From Corythucha ciliata (lineage: Eukaryota; Arthropoda; Insecta; Hemiptera; Tingidae): DNA of 64,000 bases. Location of the stretch: assembly GCA_038030265.1 (NCBI GenBank), contig CM075938.1, positions 19,073,009 to 19,137,008 of the forward strand. Reading direction: 5' to 3'. Within the stretch, counting starts at the first letter, position 1, and every line of letters begins with the position of its first letter. Position numbers and translations under genes: made by a program. This document shows positions 43,801 through 53,601 of this stretch, piece after piece. The notes under the pieces were generated by a model, which saw only the letters and a list, made by a program, of their open reading frames with translations, was not told the origin of the DNA and ran no database searches.

Positions 43801-46800
43801 GATTCGTCTTGATTCAATTTACATAGAACGTCGTTCAGTGTATCTGTACGATCGGCCAACTTATTGATATCGTTAACGCAACGAACTTGCGAGTCATTTG
43901 TAAATACCAGTGGAAAAACGGGCTAAAAAAATTAAGAAAACTTAATAAAAAATTATTTAAAATAAGTGGAAAAAATTACATTGTCAAGTTCGTTGAGGAT
44001 GGGCGCACTTATCACTCGATCGAAAACTTCAGGCGTCATTTTCAATTTATCCTTGACGTTCTCCCGTGTCTTGTTTGGATTGATTAAAAAGTCAGCCAAA
44101 CTCAGAAACCCTATTGACATAAAAAAATCTCAATCGACATTATCAACGGGGGAGGGGGGCTCAAAACTAACGATTGTTCTTGTCCTTGGTGTTCGGGTAT
44201 TCTAGCTTGTCCATAAATTCTAAAAATCTCAGTAAATCCCTCAGATTCCGCGTGAATTCCAATACGTTTGATAAGCTTGAATTGCTCAGTGGGACTGTAT
44301 GATCTGAACCGTTGTACAGTCCCTGTATTTCTTTTACAAGACCTGCCAAGCTGCAAATTAATAATAATAAATAAAAAAAAAAAAAAAAAAAAAGATAAGA
44401 GTGTGTGCTAGGGGGAGGGGGCAAATCTCAAGACGTTAATCCTTACGATTCAGCTGTTGCTTCCATGGGGTAAACTTTGGACGACTCAAAATCCGGATGA
44501 CACGTGTTGTTAAGAGTGCAAATAAAACTCTGCACAAATGGCAAAAATCCCGTGGACGGCATTGCTTTTTCAGTAAAATGGCCTAAAATGAAAGTTGGGA
44601 TAGATTAGGGCAAGTTGATGGAAGAAATAATTATGACTACTTGTGAAGCCGTCCTCACATGCAAGCTTTAAAAAGCTGAGCTGTGGGCTTCAACCAATCA
44701 GAGCGCTCCGTGCTGTGGACTCGGAGCACTCTGATTGGTTGAAGCTCAAAGCTCATATTTTTTCATGTAAAGCCGCCTTAAGGGCTCTCAGAAAATGTCA
44801 TGTTCACAACAGGAACGGTAACAATCAGCCCGGATATTGTAATCATACATTAAATTCCCTCCTCCCAATTAAACTATCTAGCATGCCCGAACTGGTATTG
44901 AAATACGACTCCTTGGAGTGCCCAATGGCTAATTGTAATTGGGAGTCATCTCTGGACGGTAAGAGCCGCTTTCAGGGCATGGTGACTGGAAGACGCTATG
45001 GATTAGCTTATTCGCGGTTTTTAGAGCTTTTTGTGGTTGGAGCTTTTTGACGTTACGCTTTTTGTGGTTAGGGAGTTTACTGATTAGAGTTCTTTGAGGA
45101 TTGAGTACATTTGTGGTTGGAGCTTTTTGTAAAGATACGTTTACACCGAAGTGTCCCAGACACTAATTGCTTGAAATTTAGTGTCAGACACAAATCGTCT
45201 TGGTGTAAACACGAACTTCTAGAAATTGTCATCAGAGTTAATAAAGTCAAGAAATTTATGTCTGATACTTTACACTCGATTATGTCCAGAGAGAAGTGCA
45301 GCTGTATATTCGGTGTAAACGCACCTTAATTCTTGTGGTTGGTGCTTATTGTGGTTGGATCTTTTTATGCTTGGAACTTTGAGATATTTGAGGGTAGAGA
45401 GTTTGTGATTAAAGCTTTTTCTTTTAGGACGATTTTGAGGTTTTTTATAGTCAGAGCTCATCTAGGCAGAAGCTTTTCGTGATAGAGCACTTAGTAGTTA
45501 AAGCTCTTGTGGTTGGACCTTTTTGTGATTGAGAACTTTGTTTTTAGAGTGTTCTGTGATTTTTGGTGGTAATCGCGATTGTGGCTCTTATGGTTTAGTT
45601 GAGGATTTTAGCTCTTCTTGGTCAGAGCTCTCTGTAGTTAGAGTTTGTGGCTATAGAGATTTTGTGGTTTTAGCTTCTTGTGGTTCGAGCTCTTTGCGGT
45701 TTGAGTTTTTGATGGTTGAAGCTTTTTGTACTTGGATAGCTCTTGAGGTTGAAGCTTGTATCTTGAAGGTCGGAATAATGTGCCGTTGAGTCTGAAAAGG
45801 GAGGCTCATGTTAGACTTCTGTCTAGCAAATTAGGTTTAGTGTGTTTTACTTTGTTGAGGTGGCTGAGGAAGTTAGTATATGCGAAAGCCCTTCGAGGCT
45901 TCGAATCGCTTACACTGCCAAGTTAGTAGCTGCTTTCTCATGTTTTGTGGATTACCATCGTGCTCTAGCCGCGTACTTAAGCTCCAGAACAGAGAACTGC
46001 ATATTTTGGCATCACATTCAAATCGAACCAGCTGTCGTCCACTGTTTAAGGGTTCAAGCTGATGTCTTTCCCCTGCATAGTCATTTAACACGTATGGCTG
46101 GCGATAGGTGATGCATAAGCGTATGCGCAGCCTCAAGACGAATGCAGATTCTCTGTGTCCATAACTTAGGGCGACTGGGCGAGAACAACATGAAATGTGC
46201 ATCTGCCTCAAGAGAACCCCAAGTAAAAGGCCAATACGATTTTTTATCTGGGGCTCAAGCTTTATAACCGACTTCCTGAAGATTGGCGAGTACACCGTCA
46301 GTATACTGACAATGAGATTTAATAAAGCCCTCCGTCTGCACCTTATTGAAATATGCTTCTACAGCGTTGACAAGTTCTTGAGTGCCGACCACGTTGCTCC
46401 ATACTTCAGCGTAGGCACGCTGTACGGTGTTGGAATTCAAGACAAATATATCATTCGTCGTTATTATGCGTGAAAAAGTGGCTATTCGGCCACTCATCGT
46501 CCTATATTCCTCAACGAGGAGAAAAAATGAGGCTAGAATTTAAAGCCTGAGTGAAAATATAGTATTTTCGCTTACCACCCACCGGGAGAGTACAACGAGG
46601 AAGTAACACATTTTCCAAAATCATGCTGTCGTGATAACTTAAGTACCAAAACTCATGAAAACACGATATGTTCAAATAAAATCAGGCCCTATATTTTTTT
46701 ATCAATTTTTAAAACTATTGGGTTGCGGGATCCATTTGAAATAGGCTAGATACACTGATGACGTAATAACAGCATTCTCATGACCTCACAATAGCTTCCC

Positions 46801-48748
46801 ACAAAGCAAACAATAGGACGTAAGAGAATGGGATGGGCAAGAAGGGGAAAGACAAGATAACAGTCAAGATGCGGAAGGTTGGGAGGGGTCACAACCCCTT
46901 AACTACGCCACGAGTCACAGACCGGCCGTTTAAAGTAACAAAAAAATGGCAAGTTTTATTTTTTCGCTATAAATCGAAATCAATCATTTACGCTCTAATA
47001 TTCAATTCATTTAGTCATTTTCTTTAAAAAAAAAAGTTTCCAGCGATATTTATTTTTTATGTTACTTCCTCATTATGGTACTTATACCATAATTATGGTG
47101 CGTGTGGCAACGTTGGCTCTGACCGCCTATTTATATGTATTATAGGTAAGTATTGCCTACCTCCACGATTATTTGGAAATAAAAAAAAATACAAAAGAAA
47201 TTCTCGCTCATCTCGAGTCATTTGCTGTTTCATAACTCACATAATTTGTATCGTTTCTCCTTGAAAGAAGAGAGTCTCTGAAAGTTCAATTTAATGACAG
47301 ATAGGTTGTGAGTGCCCACAAGTGTTTTTCACATGAAAATCACCTCATCCCTCCCCATGATTGAATTCAGTACTATTAATCATCAAAAGCAAGTACTAGT
47401 TAGGCTATTAGCAATCATAATTTAAAATCTAGTAGGTACTCTAGAAACGATACTCCTCTTCTCTCCTCGCCCATTGTGTCGATTTCGGATAGTGGGAACC
47501 CTACACGTCTGGTTATTCTTTCCGCCAATCATCACAGCATATTTGAATCCAAAGGAAGGACCACTCTACAGGGTGCAAAGACTCCAAAACCCCACTCTAT
47601 AGATTGTAATGAACTCCCTGTCAAAAAACAGTAAAGTCCACGTCAATTAGGGATATATCCCCCCACCACAGGGAACAACGCTGAGCCGGAGATTCTGCAG
47701 TTGCAGGAGACCCCCTAGGCATTTTAAAATGAACGTGTTCACGAGAGAGGGGGTGGGTTGGAAGTTATTGGTGCCAAGGTTACCTGCACTCCAAAAGAAA
47801 TGGCAAGACAGGTGTGAAGGTTCTGAGTTTTCTCGATACGTTCAATGAACATTTTTTACTAAAATCTGTGAAGAATTACAGTGGGGAAGTGGGAGAAATA
47901 CACTATAAGGGGGCGTGCTTGTCATATTGCTATATTGAGGGTTGAATTACCAATTCATGGACCATGAAAACGATTTTGTCTTTTTAACTTTATGTTTCCG
48001 ATCCTTGAGAGGTTCTTCAATGTTGACGAAATGTATTACGCTAGAACGCGTAATATCAATTAATTTATAATTGATTCACCTTTTACACTCCGCCGCCTTT
48101 TACACAATTAGCAAAAATAAATGTTAACTATATATATATATATTCCAAGGTATCTCTAAAGCGTTTATCCCCCCACCTGGGGTAAAATATATTAGTAACA
48201 CTCTTATTGAATTCTGTTTACTTAGGCGTTAAATTTAATCAGAACCATATTTTTCTTGCTCCGACAAAGCATCTTCGGAGCTCCCCTTTTCCCTTGTCAA
48301 GATATATTTATATATATAAAAATTTGATATTTTCTCCTCACTGGACTAAATAATAACAACAGTAATAATTATGAATGCACGAAAATGACCCTGAACTTGA
48401 GGCTACGAAGCCTTGACGTGACAAGACCTTGCATCATGTGAATAAAAAGGATGCCGACGTACGTACACGTTTAGGTAATAGTCACTTTTCATGAGAATTC
48501 GTGTATATGTAGGTACTTACAGTCGTGAACTGATGTGCGAAGTCCCCTGGTCCTCACCCACATGAGTATGAGGAACAGAAACAAAGGCCAAATAATTTCC
48601 ACGACCAGCCTCACCTTTAAGGCGAAATAAAAGACGCAAATAAATGAGATGCATGGGTAACTTTTTGAATGGCGAAAAATACCTTCTGCCTTTTCCTGAC
48701 AAGAAAATTTTTCCATAAAATTAATTTTAACTGGAACCAAAATGACAT
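32463..48748 (-). CDS. ABCA1-like full-size ABC lipid transporter
   Basis: Two-half ABCA exporter of the plasma or endomembrane, a family that moves lipids. Forty-two phase-consistent exons give about 2,173 residues, matching the family size. Exons 5' to 3': 48748-48683, 48614-48521, 44582-44447, 44350-44172, 44110-43980, 43922-43743, 43680-43553, 43489-43316, 43250-43098, 43031-42863, 41671-41571, 41499-41448, 41318-41182, 41112-40891, 40832-40610, 40551-40330, 40263-40059, 39984-39877, 39807-39633, 39572-39441, 38913-38725, 38528-38443, 38364-38128, 38053-37866, 37795-37744, 37405-37361, 37253-37114, 37039-36659, 36593-36505, 36436-36289, 35770-35604, 35572-35356, 35286-35171, 35107-34963, 34894-34628, 34229-34002, 33684-33487, 33424-33290, 33229-33033, 32958-32727, 32660-32609, 32488-32463. 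Start [15 protein letters not shown] resembles ABCA1. TM1 is near residues 26-43, followed by a large extracellular loop. NBD1 has [18 protein letters not shown] and [14 protein letters not shown]2 has [42 protein letters not shown]. It ends [16 protein letters not shown] plus a short tail. The NBDs look intact. Confidence 0.95.
33711..33927 (+). mobile_element. Repeat family E, copy 1, in an ABCA intron
   Basis: Imperfect palindrome of about 217 bp: left arm gcatgcataaaactgtatccgtaggagtctacattg ... aacgaacc, right arm ggttcgtttt ... caatgtaggctcctatggctac ... atgcat. The centre carries CTGAAGA (33826-33832), stem GGC/GCC, GAAAC (33845-33849) and GGTTCG, a hammerhead-like core on the plus strand, antisense to ABCA. 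It sits between exons 34002-34229 and 33487-33684. Related copies: 39145-39358 and 18838-19010. Confidence 0.7.
36287..36288 (-). other. GC-AG intron donor in the ABCA gene
   Basis: The exon 36436-36289 ends ATCAAG and is followed by gcaaga instead of gtaaga. The splice joins NNIK to VWFNNKNW in frame, and the flanking exons are unambiguous ABCA sequence. AAG|GCAAG is the typical context of the minor GC-AG class. Confidence 0.8.
39145..39358 (+). mobile_element. Repeat family E, copy 2, in an ABCA intron
   Basis: Left arm gcgcttaaactacgagggttagta, with gagagcctac and ttccctcgttgg; centre GCTGAAGATGGCGAACAGCCGAAACTAGTCCG (CTGAAGA at 39273-39279, GAAAC at 39292-39296, GTC at 39299-39301); right arm caacgaggaaag, gactcctatggctatgac, tacatgt. 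It lies in the intron between exons 39441-39572 and 38725-38913. Of the family E copies this one best fits a hammerhead core, since it ends in a GUC cleavage triplet. Confidence 0.7.
41930..42060. mobile_element. Hairpin MITE L in an ABCA intron
   Basis: GGGGTCAACCATGAGCTAGCG at the left and CGCTAGCTCATGGTTGACCCC at the right are perfect inverted repeats, with accgtcaaaacgcgg / ccttagttatcgcttgcg between. It is inside the 1.2-kb intron between ABCA exons 42863-43031 and 41571-41671. The rest of that intron (42061-42862) shows nothing else supported. Confidence 0.85.
44640..44783. mobile_element. Hairpin MITE G in ABCA intron 2
   Basis: Inner arms GGGCTTCAACCAATCAGAGCG...CTCCG and CGGAGCACTCTGATTGGTTGAAGC pair almost perfectly. 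Outer arms (gaagccgtcctcacatgcaagc / atgtaaagccgccttaag) pair more weakly. Confidence 0.7.
45040..45770 (+). repeat. Decayed short-period repeat (gtggttggagctttttg) in ABCA intron 2
   Basis: The phrase 'ttttgtggttggagc' and variants ('tgtgattgagaacttt', 'gtggttttagcttcttg', 'gtggttcgagctcttt') recurs about every 20-30 bases through the region, interrupted by a MITE at 45130-45329. Translated ORFs here are by-products of the repeat. It resembles the decayed minisatellite at 29.4-30.4 kb in style, but the unit differs. Confidence 0.65.
45130..45329. mobile_element. MITE H inside the decayed repeat
   Basis: aagatacgtttacaccgaagtgt at the left is mirrored by attcggtgtaaacgcacctt at the right; a nested stem (agtgtcagacacaaat...ggtgtaaacacgaa) adds further pairing. 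It splits the short-period repeat, so it inserted into it. Confidence 0.65.
45771..48520. other. Remainder of ABCA intron 2, no supported gene
   Basis: AT-rich intronic DNA between ABCA exons 48521-48614 and 44447-44582. Minus-strand reading stretches at 45873-46295 and 46255-46497 look coding-like but match no family I know and are in different frames. A ta dinucleotide tract lies near 48128-48142. No other feature was found. Confidence 0.5.
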
Positions 48749-49764
48749 TTTGCGGCAATGCGTGAGAACCGAGCATCAAAGGATTTAAATTCTATTCAAG
48801 TTACTTAATAATTTTTGTTTGTATAAACTCGACTAGAAACCACGGGCAACTGGTTCACTATTTTTAGGGGCAGTGTCACTTCGAATTTTTGAAGCCGGCC
48901 GGTCACTGTCGCCACCGTAACGCGTTTTCGTGCATAAAAAAAAACCTGTGCGCGTACAACCGATCCGAACTCCTCAAACAGACAACTGTTCACTGTTCAC
49001 TGCTGTTCTTTCTGGGGATTCAACGCCGGAGAAAAAAAAAAGAAAGAGAAAGAAAGAGAGAAAAAAACAAGTTAAAAGCCTCCCAGAAAATACCCCACCC
49101 CTCGGACTCCGGAAGCTTTTTAAAAAACGTTCCGTTCAAGTGGAAACCCAAATATTGCGAACTGCGTGTCGTCAGCTGCCTTAATGGTGATTGGATGGAG
49201 TTGGGTTGTGAACGGCGGCGGCGGAGGCGGGATGGGAGGGCGATTGAAGCTTTTTCAAGGTTGAAAGTAGGAGTCGCCCCGCGACGCTGTTCGTATCGAC
49301 CGTGAGTCAGGCTTCAATCTCCCTCTGTGTTCCACGTCCACTCAAACGAAAGAACGAAACGATTCACCCATTTTTCTGAGAACATTTCGAGTGCCGTTTT
49401 TTAACTAAAGTGATCGGCCGGAGTGGAAACCGATTGAATTGGTTGCTTAAAAAACAAAAACAAAGAAATTATGTAATTCATAAGCCGAATCGTGGCCGCC
49501 TCCATTAACGTCGTAGTACGCTCCGAATTCGACCGTTTGTTTTGTATTCAGTTGAACACGAAAATAAGATGCTCATTTATTTTAACCATTGAATAATTAA
49601 TAATTAATGATTAGAGATTAACATGTGGTAATTGGAAACTACAACAATTTGGGTGAAATGAGCAGTAGCGCAGGAAAATTAGTGCAAAAAATGGTACTAG
49701 GTCCTAGCCCTTAAAAATTGCTCGAGAGCTGGAAATCGTTTAATCCCTCTTGGGGGTCCTGAAT
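48749..49764 (-). promoter_or_regulatory. Presumed 5' UTR/promoter region of the ABCA gene
   Basis: Upstream of the ABCA start codon (48748-48746, context caaaATGt) no splice acceptor is needed, so the leader is probably contiguous. On the minus strand there is a pyrimidine-rich tract (about 49070 to 49028, ctttctctctt) and a GC-richer stretch near 49200-49300 (gccgccgccg). No TATA box or start site could be fixed. Confidence 0.3.
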
Positions 49765-49979
49765 AAGGCTCGTTTCACACATACGTGGTTTTTCGAGGCA
49801 CGGTTGCTACGCGGCGCGAACGCGGAGGGTGCCTCGCAGTCGCATGTGTGAACCGAAATTCGGTTTCTACGCGGCTGCGGTTTGAAGTGGTTTCTCGGTT
49901 CACACATGCGGGGCACCCTCCGCGTTCGCACCGCGTAGCAACCGCGCCTCGAGAAACCGCTTATGTGTGAAACGGACCT
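49765..49979. mobile_element. MITE F, about 215 bp, GC-rich arms
   Basis: AAGGCTCGTTTCACACATACG on the left and TATGTGTGAAACGGACCT on the right; also ggcacggttgctacgcggcgcgaacgcgg mirrored as ccgcgttcgcaccgcgtagcaaccgcgcc. A smaller inner hairpin (cacatgtgtgaacc...ggttcacacatg) sits in the middle. It lies immediately beside the foldback starting at 49979. Confidence 0.85.
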
Positions 49980-51520
49980 AACAAAGTTATGAGTTTGCGA
50001 CGGTTTCTTGGTTGTGCTTCAGATTTGAGAGCCTTAAAACCGCTAAATGTTTGCACTTTTTCCAGTTTTTCGTGTATAACTCGAAAAGTACGCACCCTAC
50101 AAAAAATGATATTTTCGTTTTTCAAAGAGCGTCAAATTCTCTGTCGAATGACGTTTGAAACATCACAATCGGTCCAGCCGTTCAGCCGCAATCGCCAGTC
50201 AGTGATTGTCAATTTTTATCATCTTTGCTAAAAAGTTGACAGCCCCCAAATTTTAACGCCTGCAGGTTGAAAATGTGAAAATTACCATTTCAATTAGTTT
50301 GGCATCTTCCCCGCCCCCCACTCCTAGGTTTCAGACATTGTCTCAGTCTGGGACTGTCTTGGGACGTTGTTTATGGTCTAAGCTAGGAGATGACACTTCT
50401 GAGATCGCCAGACATCACCTTCTTGTAAACACCACTATCGGCTGCTTGAAAACTGCTGGCAAGTGTGAACATTGGTTCTTCGCTGCCAAAAAACTGGAAA
50501 ACCATCATCATCCAATTTCAAATGAAGCCCTGACTACAGTAAGCCTCGGAATTTCACATTTTTAAAGCTCGCTCATAGCGCTATGTACGATCAAATTGGA
50601 TCGTGTTATTGGTTTCGTAATTTATTCGTCACGGGAAACGACTTTTTACTCTCGCCAGTCATTTTCAAACCACCCAAAAGTGTGTTTTCCAACAATCTCT
50701 GTTATGCGCTTTTGTTATGAGCCCCAGACCCGCGGAAAATGTCCGGCGATTTCAGAAGTATCATCTCCTAGGCCATAAAAAACGTCCTTTGAAGTTGCGA
50801 GACAATCAAAGGATCAGGATTTTTCATACGGTGGATTCCGAAAGTAATGTTTGGTTTTTTAAGAAGGAGATAATCGCTCCAAAAAATGTATATTTTTTAG
50901 CCGGTTTTCGGCTCATTCTAGCGAACATCTGTGATCTACCTAGACGGGTCTGAAGATGGTCTAGAATAGACCGAAAACCGGTTAACCGAAATAATAAATA
51001 TTTTGTGGAGAGATTACCTGCTTCGTAAACTACTTTAAGAATATTCCACTATTTCGCCTCAAAGGAATCATGAATATTATTTGGTCAAACATCAAAACCA
51101 TTAAATCTGTGTCCACCCCGACGATGAACACATTCCCTTCAGGCCTAGATCTTCCCACTCAAGTAGCCACAATATTGGTATTTGCTTCCTAAACTTGAAT
51201 GCGTGCACCTATGATCTTTTCTATTATCATCGCAATTAGGCGTTAATATTTTAGGGTTGTCAACTGTTAAGCGAGGGTGGTAAAAAATGCCCAACGTTGA
51301 CTGGCGATTGCGGCTGAACGCCTAGAACGATTTCAATTTTTCAAACGTCATTCAACGTAGAATTTTATGCTCTTTGAAAACAGAAATAGTGACATTATCT
51401 GTACGATGGTACTTTTCGAGTTATAAAAAAAAAGGAAAAAAAGTGCGAAAATTTCGCGGTTTTCAGGCTCTCAAATCTGAAGCACTACCTAAAAACCGTA
51501 GCAAACTCATAAATTTGTTA
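49979..51520. mobile_element. Foldback element with Penelope-like 3' end in the spacer
   Basis: The left arm (49979 to about 50245: taacaaagttatgagtttgc ... ttcagccgcaatcgccagtc) is the reverse complement of the right arm (about 51240-51520: gactggcgattgcggctgaa ... gcaaactcataaatttgtta). The 1-kb spacer has a plus-strand ORF at 50275-50565 of unknown nature (KCEHWFFAAKK...), and near 50950-51010 a CTGAAGA-stem-GAAAA motif followed by aataataaatattttgtgg, which recalls the 3' ends of Penelope-like retroelements. A retroelement fragment therefore seems to have landed inside an older foldback. Confidence 0.7.
50943..51000 (+). ncRNA. Hammerhead-ribozyme-like motif, Penelope type
   Basis: Order: GGT (half of stem I), CTGAAGA (50950-50956), one extra T, stem II GGTCTA-gaa-TAGACC (perfect 6 bp), GAA, stem III AACC/GGTT with no loop, A (cleavage-site H), ACC (other half of stem I). 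This is the layout of the minimal hammerheads known from Penelope-like elements. The extra base between CUGANGA and stem II departs from the consensus, so self-cleavage is uncertain. Confidence 0.45.
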
Positions 51521-51603
51521 AATAAATTAAATGATAGTGATATCTTTCCGGACGACGATGGAAGGGCATAGCCCAACACGATTCTAGTTTAGAGAAAAAT
51601 GGG

Positions 51604-51675
51604 CTCCCCGGCGAGATCTGAACCCGCAACCTCTGGATTACTAGTCCAGCACGCTACCAATTGCGCCACGGTGAC
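51604..51675 (-). tRNA. tRNA-Thr(AGT), possibly a degenerate copy
   Basis: Read on the minus strand, the 72-nt sequence has D stem GCGC/GCGT with AATTGGTA, anticodon stem CTGGA/TCCAG with loop CTAGTAA (anticodon AGT), and T arm GCGGG-TTCAGAT-CTCGC. The A and B boxes (TGGCGCAATTGG, GGTTCAGATC) are recognisable. There is no intron. The acceptor stem GTCACCG/CGGGGAG has two mismatches (positions 1 and 4), so this may be a decayed gene or a tRNA-derived repeat. It has no obvious oligo-T terminator immediately after it. Confidence 0.7.
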
Positions 51676-52393
51676 GCCTTTGGGAGTCGTACTCCGAGGA
51701 ATCGGCTAAGCCGAACCCCTCCCAGGGCCATTGCTTCTCGAAACTCTATAGGCGTTTCTCCTTATCTTAAGGGAAACCACGCCAATGTTATATGATAATT
51801 ATCTTAGATGAAGTTCGATAAATTTGTTATTCAGGACCCACAAGAGATATTAAATCGATTTCCTGCTCTAGAGGAATTTTTAGGTGCTATTAGAGCATTA
51901 ATTTGCCTGGACTACAAGCACCTTAGCTTTGCCCTAATTTTAGAATGGCATTTTTGGAACTACCGAATGAATAATCTGTTAAATGAAAGAGAAAGAAACG
52001 GCCTTTGGCGCGGCGGTTCCCTGTAATTACAAAGCATTCTACGTCTGACTGAAAATAAGAAAAAAACACTGACATCAGCCGCAATTAGGTATGCTTGGTG
52101 CGCATGTTGCAGCTGAATCCTGCAATTTACTCTGACCACCAGCTGAAGTCAGCGTACACGAGAGTCAGCTCCCCCTTAGTCAGAGTCATGGCACTGAATG
52201 TGTCGTACAAACATAACTTCGTAGGCGTTGAATGTATTTATTCGGACCAAAAAACCGGGTCCGCTAGTTGATTGAGCAAAACCTCTCATTAGTTCGCTCC
52301 CTTCCCCTCATCCTTCGAAATTGTGGTTTTGAGGTTATATTTCGGAGATTTGGAGAGAATTTGAAGAAACGTGTTTCTCGAAGGAGAACTATT
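51676..52393. other. Intergenic stretch, nothing supported
   Basis: Between the tRNA and the 3' end of the CFAP97-like gene I find no splice-consistent exon, no clear inverted repeat and no recognised protein. Confidence 0.5.
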
Positions 52394-52399
52394 TTTATT
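52394..52399 (-). promoter_or_regulatory. Candidate polyadenylation signal for the CFAP97-like gene
   Basis: AATAAA on the minus strand about 48 nt after the stop codon at 52447, a plausible spacing for this small gene. Confidence 0.5.
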
Positions 52400-52446
52400 T
52401 GTTGTGTCTACATAACCGTGATTATGAATGAAATGCAAATTTACCT

Positions 52447-53601
52447 TTACTGATTGACCTTCTTGGCCTTTCTAAATGAATTACACTCGCAAGATGTCTG
52501 CTTTAGGATTCGCTGTGACCCATTCGTGGTGCTTCGATAAATTACGCCCGTTCGAGATGGAAAGTTCACCGTCACAATCAGATCGCCCTGGGATAAAATC
52601 AAACTTCCCTCGTCATTATTATTCGACGACTTCCGGGGCCGTAGCTCAGCGGCGGAGGATTTCGAAGTCGAAGTCTCGTCAATCTTTCCGTCCTTTTTCT
52701 TTCGTCCCTTCTGTGGCAAACTATGGCCTTTAACTCTGATCGGGTGGCACGGCGGTGGGGCTGATTTCTGATTTGGTGGCTTGACCCATTGGTTTCCACG
52801 AAATTCTATTTTGTCTTCATCGCAACGCGACTTAAACTATTTTTTGCACGCGTTATTTCTTAATCTCACGAAAATATACCCGTCAGATCCGTAATATACC
52901 TACCTGGCTATGCCAATCAATCGGAGTGTCAGACCTCGTGGAAAGTTTTTTCTTAGGAGGCGTATAGGGCCTTCTTTCGTCAAACACAACCTTTGGGGTC
53001 GAATAACAAAATCAGAAATAATTCCGATTAAAATCAACGTTCCACCCTCACAGAATTTCGTAAGTTCGCCTCAGGGCTGCACGCTACACATTTCTCCTTT
53101 CGCGTTTTCGGACGACTCGTCTCTTCATCGCTCAGCAAACCCTCCACCCTGCTTCCAACTCTTTTCGGTGTCCCCGAAGCGTAAAGCCCTACTCTCTGAA
53201 CGAAACTAAAAAAAAAAAAAACACACTCGTGCAAACGAAAACAGTGATTTTAAAGTTGACGTACATAGGAGGTGGATCATCCCAAAAATGATCAACTCGC
53301 GTTGTCGTCATTATTGTGCTTAAATGTTGAAGAAGAGTGAAATTGTCCGAAATGATTTGAGCGCATCTTTCACTCTCTTTTTGATATTTTTTCAATTTTC
53401 TAGAAACGTGTTCTCTTATCGGAGGCGACGTTGTGTCAATTGCTGGGAGTGCGGACTTGACCTTCAGGAAATAAATAACAAACGGTGACATTCATGACCG
53501 TTAAATTAACATTCACGTTTTTTACCAACTTTCAATCGATGCTGAATGTAACGACGTTCTTGCCAGGGTCGAATTAAAAGATTTTCCCGTCTGGTCAACA
53601 T
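52447..53601 (-). CDS. CFAP97/Hemingway-domain (KIAA1430) ciliary protein
   Basis: Five exons with compatible phases: 53601-53526 (start MLTRRENLLIRPW), 53461-53265, 53193-53052, 52990-52900 and 52805-52447 (stop TAA). The second exon carries the family core: ALPAIDTTSPPI, then HVSRKLKKYQKESER, then IISDNFTLLQHLSTIM, matching the CFAP97/KIAA1430 pattern (H..KLKK.Q.EE.R...I..DN..LL..M..IM) known from axonemal proteins such as CFAP97D1 and Drosophila Hemingway. The rest is basic, Pro/Ser-rich and low in conservation (VVFDERRPYTPPKKKL; GNQWVKPPNQK; KGRKKKDGK). The phase at the first exon-exon join (AAAGTTG|gtaaaa, or an earlier donor) and the acceptor at 53193 are uncertain. The core call is good and the exact ends are moderate. 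Confidence 0.75.

Noticed and set aside
45873..46497. Coding gene on the minus strand in ABCA intron 2
   Set aside because: Two frames look protein-like, but no family was recognised and no splice sites link them into one product.
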